Notes under the pieces: generated by a model | Told to the model about the DNA's origin: nothing | The model's database searches: none | Seen by the model: only the letters and a program-made list of their open reading frames with translations | Shown here: one piece after another, positions 36,600-48,904 of the stretch | Layout of the letters: every line of letters begins with the position of its first letter | How positions within the stretch are numbered: the first letter of the stretch is position 1 | Program-made: the position numbers and the translations under genes | DNA from: Anniella stebbinsi | Taxonomy: Eukaryota; Chordata; Lepidosauria; Squamata; Anniellidae | Assembly: GCA_029215795.1 (NCBI GenBank) | Contig: JARDYH010000007.1 | Span: forward strand, 102,501,263-102,565,262 | DNA: 64,000 nucleotides | Direction: 5' to 3'

Positions 36600-38900
36600 G
36601 AGAAATTTATTTTATAACACATTCAATACATTTAAATAAATAAATAACAAATAAATAGCCAGTGTCACTTCGTGCTTGTGTGTTCCTGCTTGTATTTCTT
36701 GTGTTCTTTTTACAGCAGGATCAGAGGCTGATATGAGAAGGCAAGGGAGATGATGAGAGGGGCCAGAGACCACATAAAATAAGGCCAGAAGTTGAATGCA
36801 GCCTGTGGGCTACAGGTTGCCCATGTCTACTGTAAAGTGTCATTATTCTTCATCATCATTATTATTATCCCATATTATAGATAGATGGAGTTAGTCTGAG
36901 AAAGCGTGGCTTTCATAAAGCCATCTAAGGAGTTTATGGCTCACTGCAATAGCCCTGCACAGTAGGCCAGTATCATTATCCCTACACTGCAGAAGCCAAG
37001 AGAATATTAGTTTTGCTGCCTAAAATCACCTATTAGGTTTGTGGGTGTGGTGAGATTGAAAACTTCCTGACTTATAGCTGACACACATGCAAACTGCATG
37101 TTGCATGGTTACACAAAATTAAGTCCACTTTCAAGTGGTGGTTTACTCCCAACATAGTACAAGCCTAAGCATGTCTACTCATCCCACTGAGTTTAATGAG
37201 ATTTACTCCCATATAAGTATGTTTAGTTTTGCAGCCTCATGTCACTATGCTACACCAAATGTTGCCATAAATTAGGGGGGCAGCAACTGAATGCTCCTGG
37301 GCCCAATCCCCCCCCCCCCGTTCCGTTTGGCAGTCAAATGTCAGCTAGAGAAGTAAAAAGAGGTAGCTGCTGATGAGCAGCATTTGTGGCTCTAGGATTG
37401 GCAGCAGGTCATGGCAGGGGAGGGGGGTGTTTTGTAGTCTTGTCCCATCAAATCCTTTCTTAAAGTGGCAAAAGTAGTTGCTGACCAAGGATATGTATGC
37501 AGGATCTCACTCTCTTCATGCGTGTGTGTGTGTGTGTGTGTGTAAATACACACATGTGAGCTAGCCCTAATTGAACTCTGTCCAGAGCAGTGCCTCCAGC
37601 ACCATGGGGGGAGCCAGCCTTGCGTTTCAGGGGAGTGCCCCCCTACTGAGACATCTGCACGCGTTCTTCACATTGTGCGCGTTCCTCACGTGTAATTCCC
37701 CGAAGCGCTTGGTTGTGTGTTTTTGCCACTCTTTTCGCTGAAGCAGGTCAGGCTCCATGCCCGGTCTTTGGTTTTGCCGGCCTGCAACTAATCAACATGC
37801 AGAGCCTTGCCTGGAGGATTACTCAAACCGCACACACTTCAATTGCTTTCTCCCTCCCTCCTCCTCCTCCTCCTCCTCCTCCTCCTCCTCCTCCCCCCAC
37901 TTCGCCTCTCTCCATCTTTCCCTCCTGGAGCCTGTCCCATCCCCCCCTTTTTTCCAGTTACCAGGCAACGGCACAAAGGGAGAGAACTAGTGCGGAGGCC
38001 GAGAGAGGGCCCTGAGCCCGTGCAAGAATGGAGGAGAGTGTGATGTAACCCATTTGGAGCCTCTGTACCTGGGAAGCAAGCAAGGGGCAATTGGAGAGCG
38101 AAACTTACTGAAAGACCACGGGGTTGGTAGGCCAGGGGCAGGGGGTGCTGCTGCTTCGGGAAGAGGGACACACAGTGAGGCAGGCAGGCAGGCAGGCAAG
38201 AAACCAAAATGCAGCAGAAAAAAACAAGGTAGCAGCATCCACCATGCAGACTAAATCGGAGTGAAGATCACAAATATAACAGTCAGGGAACAGCCTGGCT
38301 GATGGAAAGATGGCTGGCAGTACACTTCAGAAAAGATTTTGACTAAGGCTGTAGTTGTAGCTTCTCTGTCATTTTTGCCCTAGAACAGCTCAAACATTTG
38401 CTACATGGAATTTTATCTTCACTTCGGTAAAAGTTCCTGCAAAAATCACTTAATTATAATCATGCTACTTTAAGACTGTAATCTCCCTTTTTAATTGAGA
38501 TTTTTACATTAAAAAACACACCACCATTCAAAGCCACCATAGTCCCTTTTAAAAGGAAAGGTATATGATGTACCATTATTTAATAAATAAAAGCTCATCT
38601 GAGTATAGAGTGCTTTTACATCACTAGTGAGCAACTACAATCCCTATACCAACATACTGCATGGGTGTGTGTAACATAGCAAGCCATGGCAAACCGGACA
38701 CTCGTAGACATCACGGGTAAATGCAGCCATAGTTGGCTGTCGTATTGTGCAAACCAGGTTACTGAGAATCAAGGAGAAGTCTTTCTTCCCAGACAGATGA
38801 CAGGGTTCCCATGCAATCTAAATCCTTAATAGCAACCTTTTTTTAAAAGATTGTCCTCACCTCCCCTGTTAGAATTCTGAAAACATAGTCCAAATCAATG
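36600..38900. other. No gene seen; microsatellites and a GC-richer patch
   Basis: A diverged short interspersed repeat lies at about 37120-37230, (TG)n at 37521-37543, and (TCC)n at 37858-37894. The stretch at about 37680-38220 is GC-richer and carries the X-box-like site listed separately, but no coding exon could be tied to it. Confidence 0.5.
37957..37969 (+). promoter_or_regulatory. X-box-like (RFX) motif
   Basis: GTTACCAGGCAAC fits the X-box form GTNRCC, spacer, RGYAAC with a one-base spacer. It lies in a GC-richer patch about 8 kb upstream of ATN1. No gene is attached to it, so function is unproven. Confidence 0.35.
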
Positions 38901-39780
38901 TTGGTGTAACTTTTAAATTTTATCATTTACAGTGGCATACTTATTCCTCTATTAGACTTTATGTTGGGGGCTGCCTTGACGGCGCCACATTTACACCTTG
39001 TTCCCCCAAAACTCTACATTTTTGTTCCTGCAGGGTTGCACTGGGTAATCCCCACACCAAGGAGGGAGTGCGGGGTTTCTGCCAGTAATCTGGGTACTGG
39101 AGCTGCCGCCTCCAACCTCTTCCTGGTTTCCAGCAGCCAATCGCTGTTTGCTATCCACCTACATCGCTCCCTGGATCGACCTCAGAAAGTAGTCAGATGG
39201 CGGAAGAACCAGGGTGACCTTGCTCCCAGCGCAAAAGTCAGGATAAGTCCCCTTGCAGCTTTGCGGAAAAGCCCCGTGATGGCTGCGAATCTGCGTCTGT
39301 GTCATATAACTGATGCAGCGCTGATTCACAGCCACTGTGGGGCTTAGAAGCCGGATAGACAGCCCCTTGGTCACAGACCATGTAAAATATAATATTGCAA
39401 ATATGCTGTTGTTTTTTTACTGGCTGGATTGATTTTGCTTTGAAAGTTCTGGTGCCAAGCACACATATGTGAATGCAAGAGGAGGAGGAAGAAAGTTTTA
39501 CAGCCTTCTATTGCCTGGTTCAGGTTAATAAGATGGTCAATCAAAAGCTGAGACTTTTGTACTGTTAAGCATAAATGCCAGTCCTGGGCACAATCCTTCA
39601 GAATTCTCCTACACAAGTCCCATTTGAATGAATGGGAGTTTTCATTTCAATAGACCTGTTGCAGAAAAACTTTCTGGGGGATTGTATGCTATGCCTGCAG
39701 AATGAAAGTCCATTCCAGATAGTTAGTAAATAACCTACGCTAAATTGTTATGGATTGGTATACTGACCTTTCAGTGTCCG

Positions 39781-39834
39781 ATATAGCTCAGTGCCTAGGA
39801 TTACAGAAATTCAGAATTCCTTCCAACTATCCAG
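39781..39834 (+). repeat. 54-bp direct repeat, first copy
   Basis: It begins TATAGCTCAGTGCCTAGGAT (after one A) and runs to TTCCAACTATCCAG. A copy at 41070-41123 differs at one base. The surroundings do not match, so this is a short local duplication. Confidence 0.75.
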
Positions 39835-40904
39835 CTTCTCTTTATTCTAAGATTTCTGTAAGTGAATTTATCAGTGTGGGTGTCTTGGGGCATTGCCTCT
39901 TAAACAGCAGGGGTAATGTTATGGTGATGTATTTCAGTGGGAGCTCAGAGGGCCCAAGAAGACTTAGGTGATAGGTGGAGAGGATTCATCCTTCTTCCTC
40001 CCACTAAACTTGGAGAGCGGGTGAAACGTTTGTCTGTAGCATGAAATCAGTCTATACTTGAATTAGATCTGAAACGAAGGCAGAGGATGGCTATGCTCTC
40101 TGCAGGAAATCCTATGGCAATGTGTCGAACGTCTGTCTGCCCAAGGGTCAAATTCAATTTTGAAGAAGCTGGGGGGGGGGGCACGTTCCAGTGGCAGGCG
40201 GGGCTGAAGGCAAAAGTGGTAGAGCTGAAAATACCAAAAAATACCAAAATGGTGTAGTGTAAGACTCTTACTGCGAGTAACTGAGCCTTAGTTAGGAGAG
40301 GCATTTCAACATTTTGAATGGGGGGGGGGGGACCTGCAAACCACCCAATGAAAAGGGTGGGGCCAGGGAGAGGGGACATGGTCACTGGGGATCCTAGAAG
40401 GCCATCTTTGGACCCTGGGCCTTAGGTTCAACAGATCTGGGCCAGGGATTCTCCTGGACATTTGATGAGGAGCATGAATCTGTTGGAGTGGAGAGGTAAT
40501 GCTGTGAGTCCCCATCTTATACTGAGCTTGTATATGTGAGTAAATAAAGTTTATATCACAGAAATGTCAGAGGTGTCCGACAACAACCTCCTAAGGAAAC
40601 GGAATCCTGGGTATGCTGAGACCCCTGAGATTTCTCACCATGCAACAATATTCATATTAGCCACAGCCCAGTTCCAGTCGGGTATCCCAGACCATGTGAA
40701 GCCCTGCTCTAGTGCCGGGGTGCAAAACCTCAGGCCCGGGGAACAAATCCAGCCAGAGGCCCCACTCCCTTCCCCCTGAAGGTCAATCATTGGGTGGTTT
40801 CCCGGCTTTTGCACAGTTTTCCTCCCATTCTAAACGTTGAAATGCCTCTCCTAACTAAGACTTAGTTGAAATTCATCTCCTAAGTCACTGGCAGTTAAGT
40901 GCCC

Positions 40905-41044
40905 TAAGGGCATGAGCCTATGCAAATTTAGGCAGAAAAAGTCCTACAACTCCCACCATCCTACAGCCAGCATGGCTAGCTGAGGGATGCTGGGAGTTTT
41001 AGGGTTTTTTTCCCTGCCTAAACATGCATAGGATCGCACCCTTA
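40905..41044. mobile_element. 140-bp palindromic MITE
   Basis: The terminal inverted sequences are TAAGGGCATGAGCCTATGC and GCATAGGATCGCACCCTTA. Inner arms carry TTTAGGCAG against CTGCCTAAA and ACAACTCCCACCATCC against GGATGCTGGGAGT. No coding capacity. Confidence 0.75.
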
Positions 41045-41069
41045 AGCTACTTTTGCTACTCAGGGTCCC

Positions 41070-41123
41070 ATATAGCTCAGTGCCTAGGATTACAGAAATT
41101 CAGGATTCCTTCCAACTATCCAG
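41070..41123 (+). repeat. 54-bp direct repeat, second copy
   Basis: Same 54-bp segment as at 39781-39834, one mismatch, same orientation. Confidence 0.75.
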
Positions 41124-41255
41124 TAGTAGCATAAGTATTTCAGAGCCTCTGCGTGCCCCTGAAATACAGCCCCCAGAGTTCCCCACAAGTGGAATTCATC
41201 CCTCAGGCTAAAGGAGTCTCTGGACCTGGATGTTGGTGTTTATGAGGAGGGGTGC

Positions 41256-41790
41256 CTCTAGACGGTCCCTTTCCGTCGCGCTGGCTTTGCAGGGACTGCA
41301 GTTGGATTAGATGACGCTGCCATCCATGCAAAGCCATCTAGGGACAAAGCCCCAAAGCTCCACACTAAAAAAGTCGGGCATTTAGTCAGACTTTTTGAGT
41401 TTGGAGCAAAGCGACGACGGCTTTTGCCCTCTGTCGCTGTTGCTGTGGAGCTTCTGGGAGTTGTGCCCAGTCTATGGCGATCACTGATGGTCGCCATGGG
41501 CTGGGCAGGGAAGGGGATGGACCACCAAGCCATAAAATCGCTGCACCACCTCTGCCCCTCCACAGACCTCCCCCGCCGATGTTACAAAATAAATAATAAA
41601 ATAAACTTACTTTTCCAAGAAGCACGGCAGTGGCAAGATAAAGCGCCCTGACATTCCTTCCGGTGTAGCTGGCCAGAAGGAACGCAAATGCGCGTCGCAC
41701 CGGCTGCTGCCATTGGCAAGACACAATAGAGGCACCGTGAAGTGGCGGCCGAAGTGATAGGGTGATTCCAGAGGGATGGCTCCTAGCACC
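41256..41790. mobile_element. Two-hairpin interspersed element, copy 1
   Basis: It begins TAGACGGTCCCTTTCCGTCG and carries a 51-bp hairpin at 41357-41407 (arms GCTCCACACTAAAAAAGTC and GACTTTTTGAGTTTGGAGC). The same arrangement occurs at 62037-62450. The right end is approximate. Confidence 0.55.
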
Positions 41791-43489
41791 ACCACTCAAA
41801 AGACCTGGTGCAGCTATTCTTTCTTTCCCTCCCTAATGGATTTGCTGTGGTAAGAAAAAAAGAATGGAAGAAGTGCTGGGAAAAGAGAGCTTACCTACAC
41901 TTAGGAGTGCAAACTTACCTTTACGGTCGTTATCACACGGGCGGTTTTAAGCACACCCGCCGTGACTTTGCTCCACTTCTTCAGCGCTGGACTCGCATGA
42001 CATCGTCCCCGTCCTGCTGCCCTCTCACCCTGAGGTTGGGTGTTTTAGTTTCGATTTTGATGTATTCCTGAACGGGCAAAGTCCGAAAGGCCCAGGCAGG
42101 TATTGCAGGTACTGGTGGTACCGCAGCAATACCGAGCACATGTAAATCAAAACACGCGACTCACCTAGGAAACGGAGGGGGAACCGCAGAAGCAAACCAA
42201 GGGGGGGGGGGGAATGTAGGTGTGATAAAGCCCTCTGCCTCCTGTGTGGGAAATACTATTCCCAGATGTCAATGGAGGAAGGATTACTTCTCTAATACAG
42301 TTTAGCATCGTTTTTTGCATAATGACAGAGGGAAGACACAGGAAACATTTGCAGCTGTTATCCTTTGTTTACCTGTGCCAGATGTTCTATGCTTGCATCC
42401 CCAGTTGGGGTAGTAGGGTAGGAGTATCTGTTGTGTGTTTGTGTCTGGAGACCTGAGGTACCTGTAGAGGTTCTAAGAAGAAACGTGTTTGCCATATGCC
42501 CTTTCTATAGGTGTTCTGAGGCCAGTCTGTTTTGTCTAAAATTCCATCGTTACTATCACCAAAGTTCCTTTTTTGTGCCCTAAGCGTGTCCAACATGAGA
42601 CTACAGAGATATCGCCCCAAGTGTCATGCCCTAGTATCATCCTACTTACAGTCTCCCTGTCAGGGATTCATATACTATCAAGGATGAGCAACCTATGGCC
42701 CATAGGCTGCATGTGGACCCCCAGTCTTTTTGGGAGTCTCTGCTGCTCCTCAAGTTGCTGCTGCTGAATTGCCACTAAATTTGGAGGTGCAGCAGTAGCA
42801 AAAAAGCCACCTTTTTACTTTAAAACAAGGTACACAGGAATAGGCACCTTGTTTTAATGCAAATTTGCACTTCCCTGGGTCTTTCTGGAGTGTGATTATG
42901 CATTAAAACAAGGTTTGTACTCCCCCATACACCTGGTTTTAAAGGGAAATGTGGCTTTCTAGTTACCGCTGAATTGGGTCCAGCCCGTGATGGGTTCCGG
43001 TGCTGGGAAATTGGCCCCAGGTCTTCCAAAGCTGTCCATTCCTAGTGTATGTAATGCTGATAGTGACACCGATCGTTACAGAGTTAGTCTGAAGCCGACG
43101 TTCTGCTGTGGTAGAAGGAGCAAAGCAAGAGGCAGTGGGGAGCTGTGATTTTTCATTCCAATTTGAGTTCAATGGGAGAGTTTTAACTTACACCACTCTG
43201 CAGTCGGTGTAATGTTACGCTGGCAAAGGGGCCAGGAGAGGGGTCTGAGGAAGTATGGAATATTTAGTACAAGTCTGTTCAACCCCTGTTATCAGCCCAT
43301 TTTGGGCCCTGCACCAGTAGAGTTGTGGCGGTGTGGTGGTGTAGCATTCTGCCAGCATATCCCTGATATTACACAGCTGCCTTTTCCCTGGCAAGCCACT
43401 ATCTAAAGATACATCAGTGTAAGCAGAGCACTGAAACTTCCCCTCCTCATCACTGAAAGGCTATTCAGCCACTCGGTTGTCATCACCTA

Positions 43490-43685
43490 CACACTGGCAG
43501 CATTCAGACGACACGGGGGGAGGGGGAGGACAATCGTGTCATCCAAATGCTACCAATAACTTACTGTCCGTTGCCTCTTTCCCCCTCCGTTGCCTAAAAT
43601 GTCATTTGAATGCTGCCGATCAGCAACACAACGGATGATTGTCCCTCTCCCCCCATTGATTATTGTGTTGTCTGAAACAGGCCAC
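43490..43685. mobile_element. MITE-like element, family of the palindrome at 1725
   Basis: The left end GGCAGCATTCAGACGACACG and right end TTGATTATTGTGTTGTCTGA match the inverted ends at 1725-1778. An internal copy of the end motif lies at about 43605-43618. Boundaries are approximate. Confidence 0.6.
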
Positions 43686-44025
43686 TGACTTGGTTTGCAT
43701 GTAAGGAAAATTCCTGGGTTGTTACTTGAAAGTGAAAGTGGCGCATGGGCGGGAGGCAGAGCCCACTCCCTCACTCCCATGCGCCTCCTCCAAGTCCTAC
43801 GTTAAACAAAGCCTGTGAAGATGGCCCCAAGAGCTATCCACTGACAAGCTCTTAAACTCCTGGCCCATGGAAGAAGATAGAACAGATAGCAAGAGTGCAG
43901 GACCTCAGGCCTGGCGGTCAAATCCAGTCCTCTGAGGATCCCCATTTGGCCCTCTGTGATTCCTTAGAAGGCCACACCCCTTCCTCTGGCCTCAGACCTT
44001 TTCGCCCAATCACAAATCACTTCAT

Positions 44026-45067
44026 AGGGGAAAATATTAAGAAAACAAAATATAAATAGATTAGAAAAAGTAATAAAGACAGATAATTTAAATCAAATAA
44101 AAGAAACACTCAGGGAAGAGAAAGTTTCATGGATTAATTGTATGCAGTTGGAACAGTGGATAAAGAAGTGAGTAAAAGAAAATAAAAAATGTAGAGAATA
44201 TATGATATTTGAAAAAATGATAACACAAAGACGAGAGAAGGAACAAAATATGGCATTAAAAGGTATAACAAGCGAAATTTATAAAATATTGATGGTAAAA
44301 GAGGAACAAGGGGAGGGTTGCAAACTGGTGTGGGAAAATGATATGAAAATCTTAATAAGTAATCAGAATTGGGTGAAGTTATGGGGAGCAAGGAATTTGA
44401 AAACTTTATCAGTAAGGATAAAAGAAAATTATTATAAATTAATATGGCGATGGTATTTAACACCAGTTAGATTGAATCAAATAGATAAAAAATATTTGGT
44501 ATTATGCTGGAGAGGATGTCAACAAACTGGCACGTATGTTCATATGTGGTGGTCATGTAAATATGTACAAAAGTTTTGGCAAATGGTATATAAAGAGATA
44601 AAAGAGATAACGGGAATTGATTTAGAGTCATCCCCAAAGATTGTGTTATTGTCAATATATGAGGGGATGAAATGTAATCAGAATATTAAGGATTTAATTA
44701 CTATGTTATTAACTGCAGCAAGATTAATAATAGTAAGGAAATGGAAGATGCAGGATAATTATCACATGGATGAGTGGTATAAAGAGGTATGGGATATTGC
44801 TATTAATGATAAATTAACATGTAATATTAAAGTAGAAAAGGGAATATGTAATAGAAATGAATTTGAAAATATATGGAAATTATTTTTAGAGCATGTATTG
44901 TTAAGAGGGAAAGGACACAAACCTGTGCAAGAAGTATTACAATTTTGGAAAATGTGATGAAGAGGAATTGGTCCTGGTGAGGGGGGCACTTAGTGTATAA
45001 AGAATGGAAAAGAATGGTATCATTGTAGTTAAGAGTTGAAATAAAATTATTAATAAAAAACAAAAAC
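44026..45067 (+). mobile_element. L1 LINE, 5'-truncated copy with target duplication
   Basis: An open frame of 251 codons (44202-44957) encodes the C-terminal part of L1 ORF2p. It includes YYKLIWRWYLTPVRLNQI and the Cys/His segment LCWRGCQQTGTYVHMWWSC typical of lizard L1. An A-rich tail ends near 45067. The flanks carry a 12-bp duplication, AAATCACTTCAT (44014-44025) and AAATAACTTCAT (45068-45079), one mismatch. It interrupts an older repeat whose parts continue on both sides. Because the reverse transcriptase is missing, it is a dead 3' fragment. Confidence 0.88.
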
Positions 45068-45607
45068 AAATAACTTCATGGTTTCCTGGCTTTTGTGCAG
45101 TTTTTCTGCCCATTCTAAAAGATTGAAATGCCCTCTCCTAAGGCTTTAACTACTGCCAATGAGAGCTGGAAGCTAAAACATATTCGTATTTTATTTTACT
45201 GAATTTTAGTTTTTGGCCCGAACCCAGCCTTGTTTCAAAGTCGGTATACTGCACCCCACAGACTCTGGCCGTGTCTATACGAGGTCACACTGGTGCCTCG
45301 TGATTCAACAACCCACATTTGCCCTCCTCCAGGGGTATCTCAACAACAAAGAGCACAAATGCGGGATTGTAAGGAATCTGCACCATGCACCACTTTAATT
45401 CCCCCCCCCCCCCGCATTTGGGTGTAATTGCACAATTGCGCAATCGTGAGTAGGCAACCCAGTGCCCATTCGGCTTGCAGGGTGCCCCTTCCTCGTGTCC
45501 TGGTGCGTGCCAGCACCTAGCTATGATTCCTTTAAAAAAAATTTTTTTTTTCAAAGCTGGGCACCCCTTCCCTGTGTCCCGGTGACCCAGTGCCTCACTA
45601 CATGTCA

Positions 45608-45648
<41 letters not shown>

Positions 45649-45650
45649 TA
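45608..45650. repeat. (TA)n(CA)n microsatellite
   Basis: TA units followed by CA units, about 43 bp. Confidence 0.9.
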
Positions 45651-45944
45651 CACATTTTCCTTTCAATGCAAAGCTCCGTGGCGCATGCTTGCTGGCCCAC
45701 CCCGTCCTGTCCAGGCAATGCATCCAATCAGGGGTCGGCACTGGCTGGGGCACACCCTGACGCAGCTCCAGTTCAAGGTGACAGATGGCAGATGCAGCTG
45801 TCGCCTCGCCGCAAGCTGGAAAAGTTGGGGTAAGTAGCCAACTATTTTAAACCGGAGCTTCAGTGGAAAGCCCTGGGTCAGCTTCGCAATGGTGGCTGCG
45901 TCATATAAATGACCTGCCGCCACTGTGGATCCACCCCAGAACTT

Positions 45945-47944
45945 TCCCCTCATCAAGATGTACCCCCAGTCTTCCAAACAAAGCTATGCTTTATTTAAAC
46001 AAAGCTTTTCCACTGAGCTCTCTTGGAGTGGGCCTTTCTGGCCTCTGGCCAAAAGCACTGGGTGTTGCCCTCAACCGCTTCCTGGTTCCTCCCAGGAAGC
46101 ACAACTCCCTCAGGCTGAATCCAGTAGTTCTTTCACATTGTTACAAGTCCCACCCACCACTTGAATGTGGCCCCCGAGGACTTCTCCAAAATGGAATTCA
46201 GTCCTCCTGAAAGTTGTGCTCCCCCAGCTTATGAATTTTCTGAAAGCCTTCAGAAAAGAAAAAGAGCTAGTCCTGTGTGACTCTGCAGCAACATCCTGCC
46301 AAGCCCTACTCTTGCGTATCTTTTAAGATCCACTCGTTCTCTAGCAAGGGAAGGTTTCAAGGTCAGCAGTTGTGAAGAGAGAATTGCTGGAGACTAAGGT
46401 TGCTTCCAGACTTCTAGTGTTACTAGTCCAAAGGCATTGTGCACCTGTGCTGTCCTTTTCTCCTTCAATTTTTTTTTTCTGGGGTTACAAATGGAAGATG
46501 ACAATGGCTGGATCCTTGTAACATTTTGTTTTTAAGGCAGGGCAATTGCAGGATAAAAGCCTCATCTAGGGGAAAAAACCCTTATTATATCTTTAGAATA
46601 TATTAACTAGAAATCTACAGGTTGAGCAGATGGGAAGAAAGAAAGCATAGCCACAGGCACTAAGCCTATATACATCAGTTGCTGGGGAACATGGGTGGGA
46701 TGGTACGAACAGAGTGCTGGATTAGATGGACTCTTGGTCTGATCTAGCATGGTTCTTTTTATGTTCTAAACAGTTTCAGTTCCCCTAAAGCAACAGCAGG
46801 CTTCCTCCAAGACTGCTTCTTGGAGGGAGCCAGATGCAAAAAGAAAATCTGGCTGAATTCAAGCTTCCCCTCTTCATACCTTCCCACCTCTCTTGGCACC
46901 CGTCCTCCCAGGCAAAACCCTGATCTCAACCCCCACATTGGCAAATAGCTGTTATCTTAGTTATCCTTGTTGTCCACCAATGGGTATTAATTTTTAGTGG
47001 CTAAACTACTAAGCAGGACAGCTTGATTCATGACAATGCTACACAGTGCAGCGTAGTCCCTTCTGTATGCAGTCATTTGATTTTGACTCTCCCTCTGTTG
47101 GAATACGCACACATCTAAAGACATAGAAGTGGAGGTCTTCAGGGCTAGCAGTCTGATGATCATAAGATTTTCTGCTCTAGCAAATAATCATCTAGGTTTT
47201 GGTGTAATAATTATTAATATGATATGGGTTGTGTTCTTTCTGTTGCCCCAGTATAATATTACAAAACATTGCACTACCATGAAGTAGCATTACAGGCAGG
47301 TTTAGAATTAGGACACAAGTCTCATAGACATTGTAGTTTCTTCTGAATTCATTGAATAATAATACGTTAGCACTAGCAAATTTACAAAGATCAGTTCTGC
47401 TTGACAAACAAACCTAGGTACAATTCAGTGGCAAGTTCACCTCCTATGCAACCAAGTCCCATTGAAACCAATGGCCATATTCTTACACAGCTCCCGTTTG
47501 TTTCAAAGATGCTTATGCAGGAGAACTTTCTGCCAGGCTATCCCAGTACAAGACTCAAAAACACAAGTCCTTTACCAACCAACATAACTTGGTCCAATAT
47601 AAGCTGTCACCAAACAATTAGCAGCTCTCAAACATACGCTGTGAAGAGCCTGTGTTCACCAGATGTATTGCCTAGAAATATCATTATCTTCTCTACCCAC
47701 AGGACACACGTGGTACTTCAAAATCACCTTGCCAATGGGAAGTAGCCCAGTTCAGCTAATAAGCGCTTAATAATCCACAAGGGCAATTTCCCCAATGAGG
47801 TCAAACAGGAATGCCAAAGCAACTTAAGCCCTTTTAAGACAGCGAAATACCAAATTTAGATGCTAAATACCAAATAACAGATGCCAAATACCATCCTACT
47901 AAGAACTGTTGTCCATGGATAGTTATATAGGCCTCAGACCTTTA
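45945..47944. other. No gene seen, left flank of the provirus
   Basis: Apart from a CR1/L3-like fragment at about 46690-46770 (GAACAGAGTGCTGGATTAGA) nothing is recognisable. No spliced host gene could be assembled. Confidence 0.5.
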
Positions 47945-47948
47945 AACC

Positions 47949-48498
47949 TGTGGTAAGATAATTCAAAATTCCCTTATACGTGCCTCTGAAATAAGAATTA
48001 ATAAAGTGTGTCTCATGAAGACCTCAGGTTAACTTGGCAAGAGGAAAACACGTAGTAGCTACATTCCTAAAAGCCGGAGACAAAAGGTTAAAAGAAGAAC
48101 TGATACATCAATGAACTCTGCCTTCTTAGGAGACAGGCTATCTGGCAAAGATTGTAATGTTTGTGGATTCCGTCTCTTAGTCAAAGATAGAGTTAACTGA
48201 ATCCACATCAGAAGATTCTTTGAAGCCTATGTGTATTCAAGATAATTTAGAAATCAATCACTGTTTAACTGAACAAAGATCCATGTATCCCTGTATGATT
48301 TTTTCTATTTAAGGTTGATCAAAATATGTAGTCAGTACCACTTTCTAGGTTTTGATTCCTAGGTGGTCACTTCTTGCAAGAAGGAGAAATTAAAGAGCTG
48401 CAGCCAGTTTTCGATCTTACACATGTCTTTCGTCTGATTGGGATAGTGACGGTTGGGACACGAAACTACATGAGTCAAATTTTAAGACTCTTACCACA
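47949..48498 (+). repeat. 5' LTR, 550 bp
   Basis: It starts TGTGGTAAGA and ends TCTTACCACA (10-bp terminal inverted repeat). A TATA-like CTATTTAAGG lies near 48307 and an ATTAAA near 48389-48394. It differs from the 3' LTR at two positions by my alignment (47983, C against G; 48422, A against G). Confidence 0.95.
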
Positions 48499-48500
48499 AA

Positions 48501-48518
48501 TGGCGAGCCAGCCAGGAG
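48501..48518 (+). other. Primer-binding site, tRNA-Arg type
   Basis: TGGCGAGCCAGCCAGGAG starts two bases after the LTR and is the exact complement of the 3' end of vertebrate tRNA-Arg(ACG), including CCA, as I recall that tRNA. This would class it as an ERV-R by primer. Confidence 0.85.
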
Positions 48519-48904
48519 GCCCAACTAGATGACCATCGCGCCCTTTTTCAGACTGGAACAAGCCCTGCCGGCATAGGTGAGTTGAACCTAAGGGAAACTT
48601 ACAGTCTGAGGAGGGACGGGCGGTCATCAACCAAGGCTACTCCCTTCAATGAATGTAAGATCGAAGGATATAAAGCAGGTAAAAGGTCTTCGGTGATATT
48701 TTTAAGGGGTCTTTGGTGATATTTTGGTGAAAGTTTATAAAGAGGTGGTGAAAGATACACACGCAGCAAAACCAGGATATTGCGGGTAGTGAAGACCGGG
48801 AAATAGTTCAAGAGATGTGTTTTGGAAACACACTGAACTACAAATATTGCGGGTAGTGAAGACCAGGTTGATTATCTTCTAGAATATTTGGTTTGAGTTT
48901 TGCA

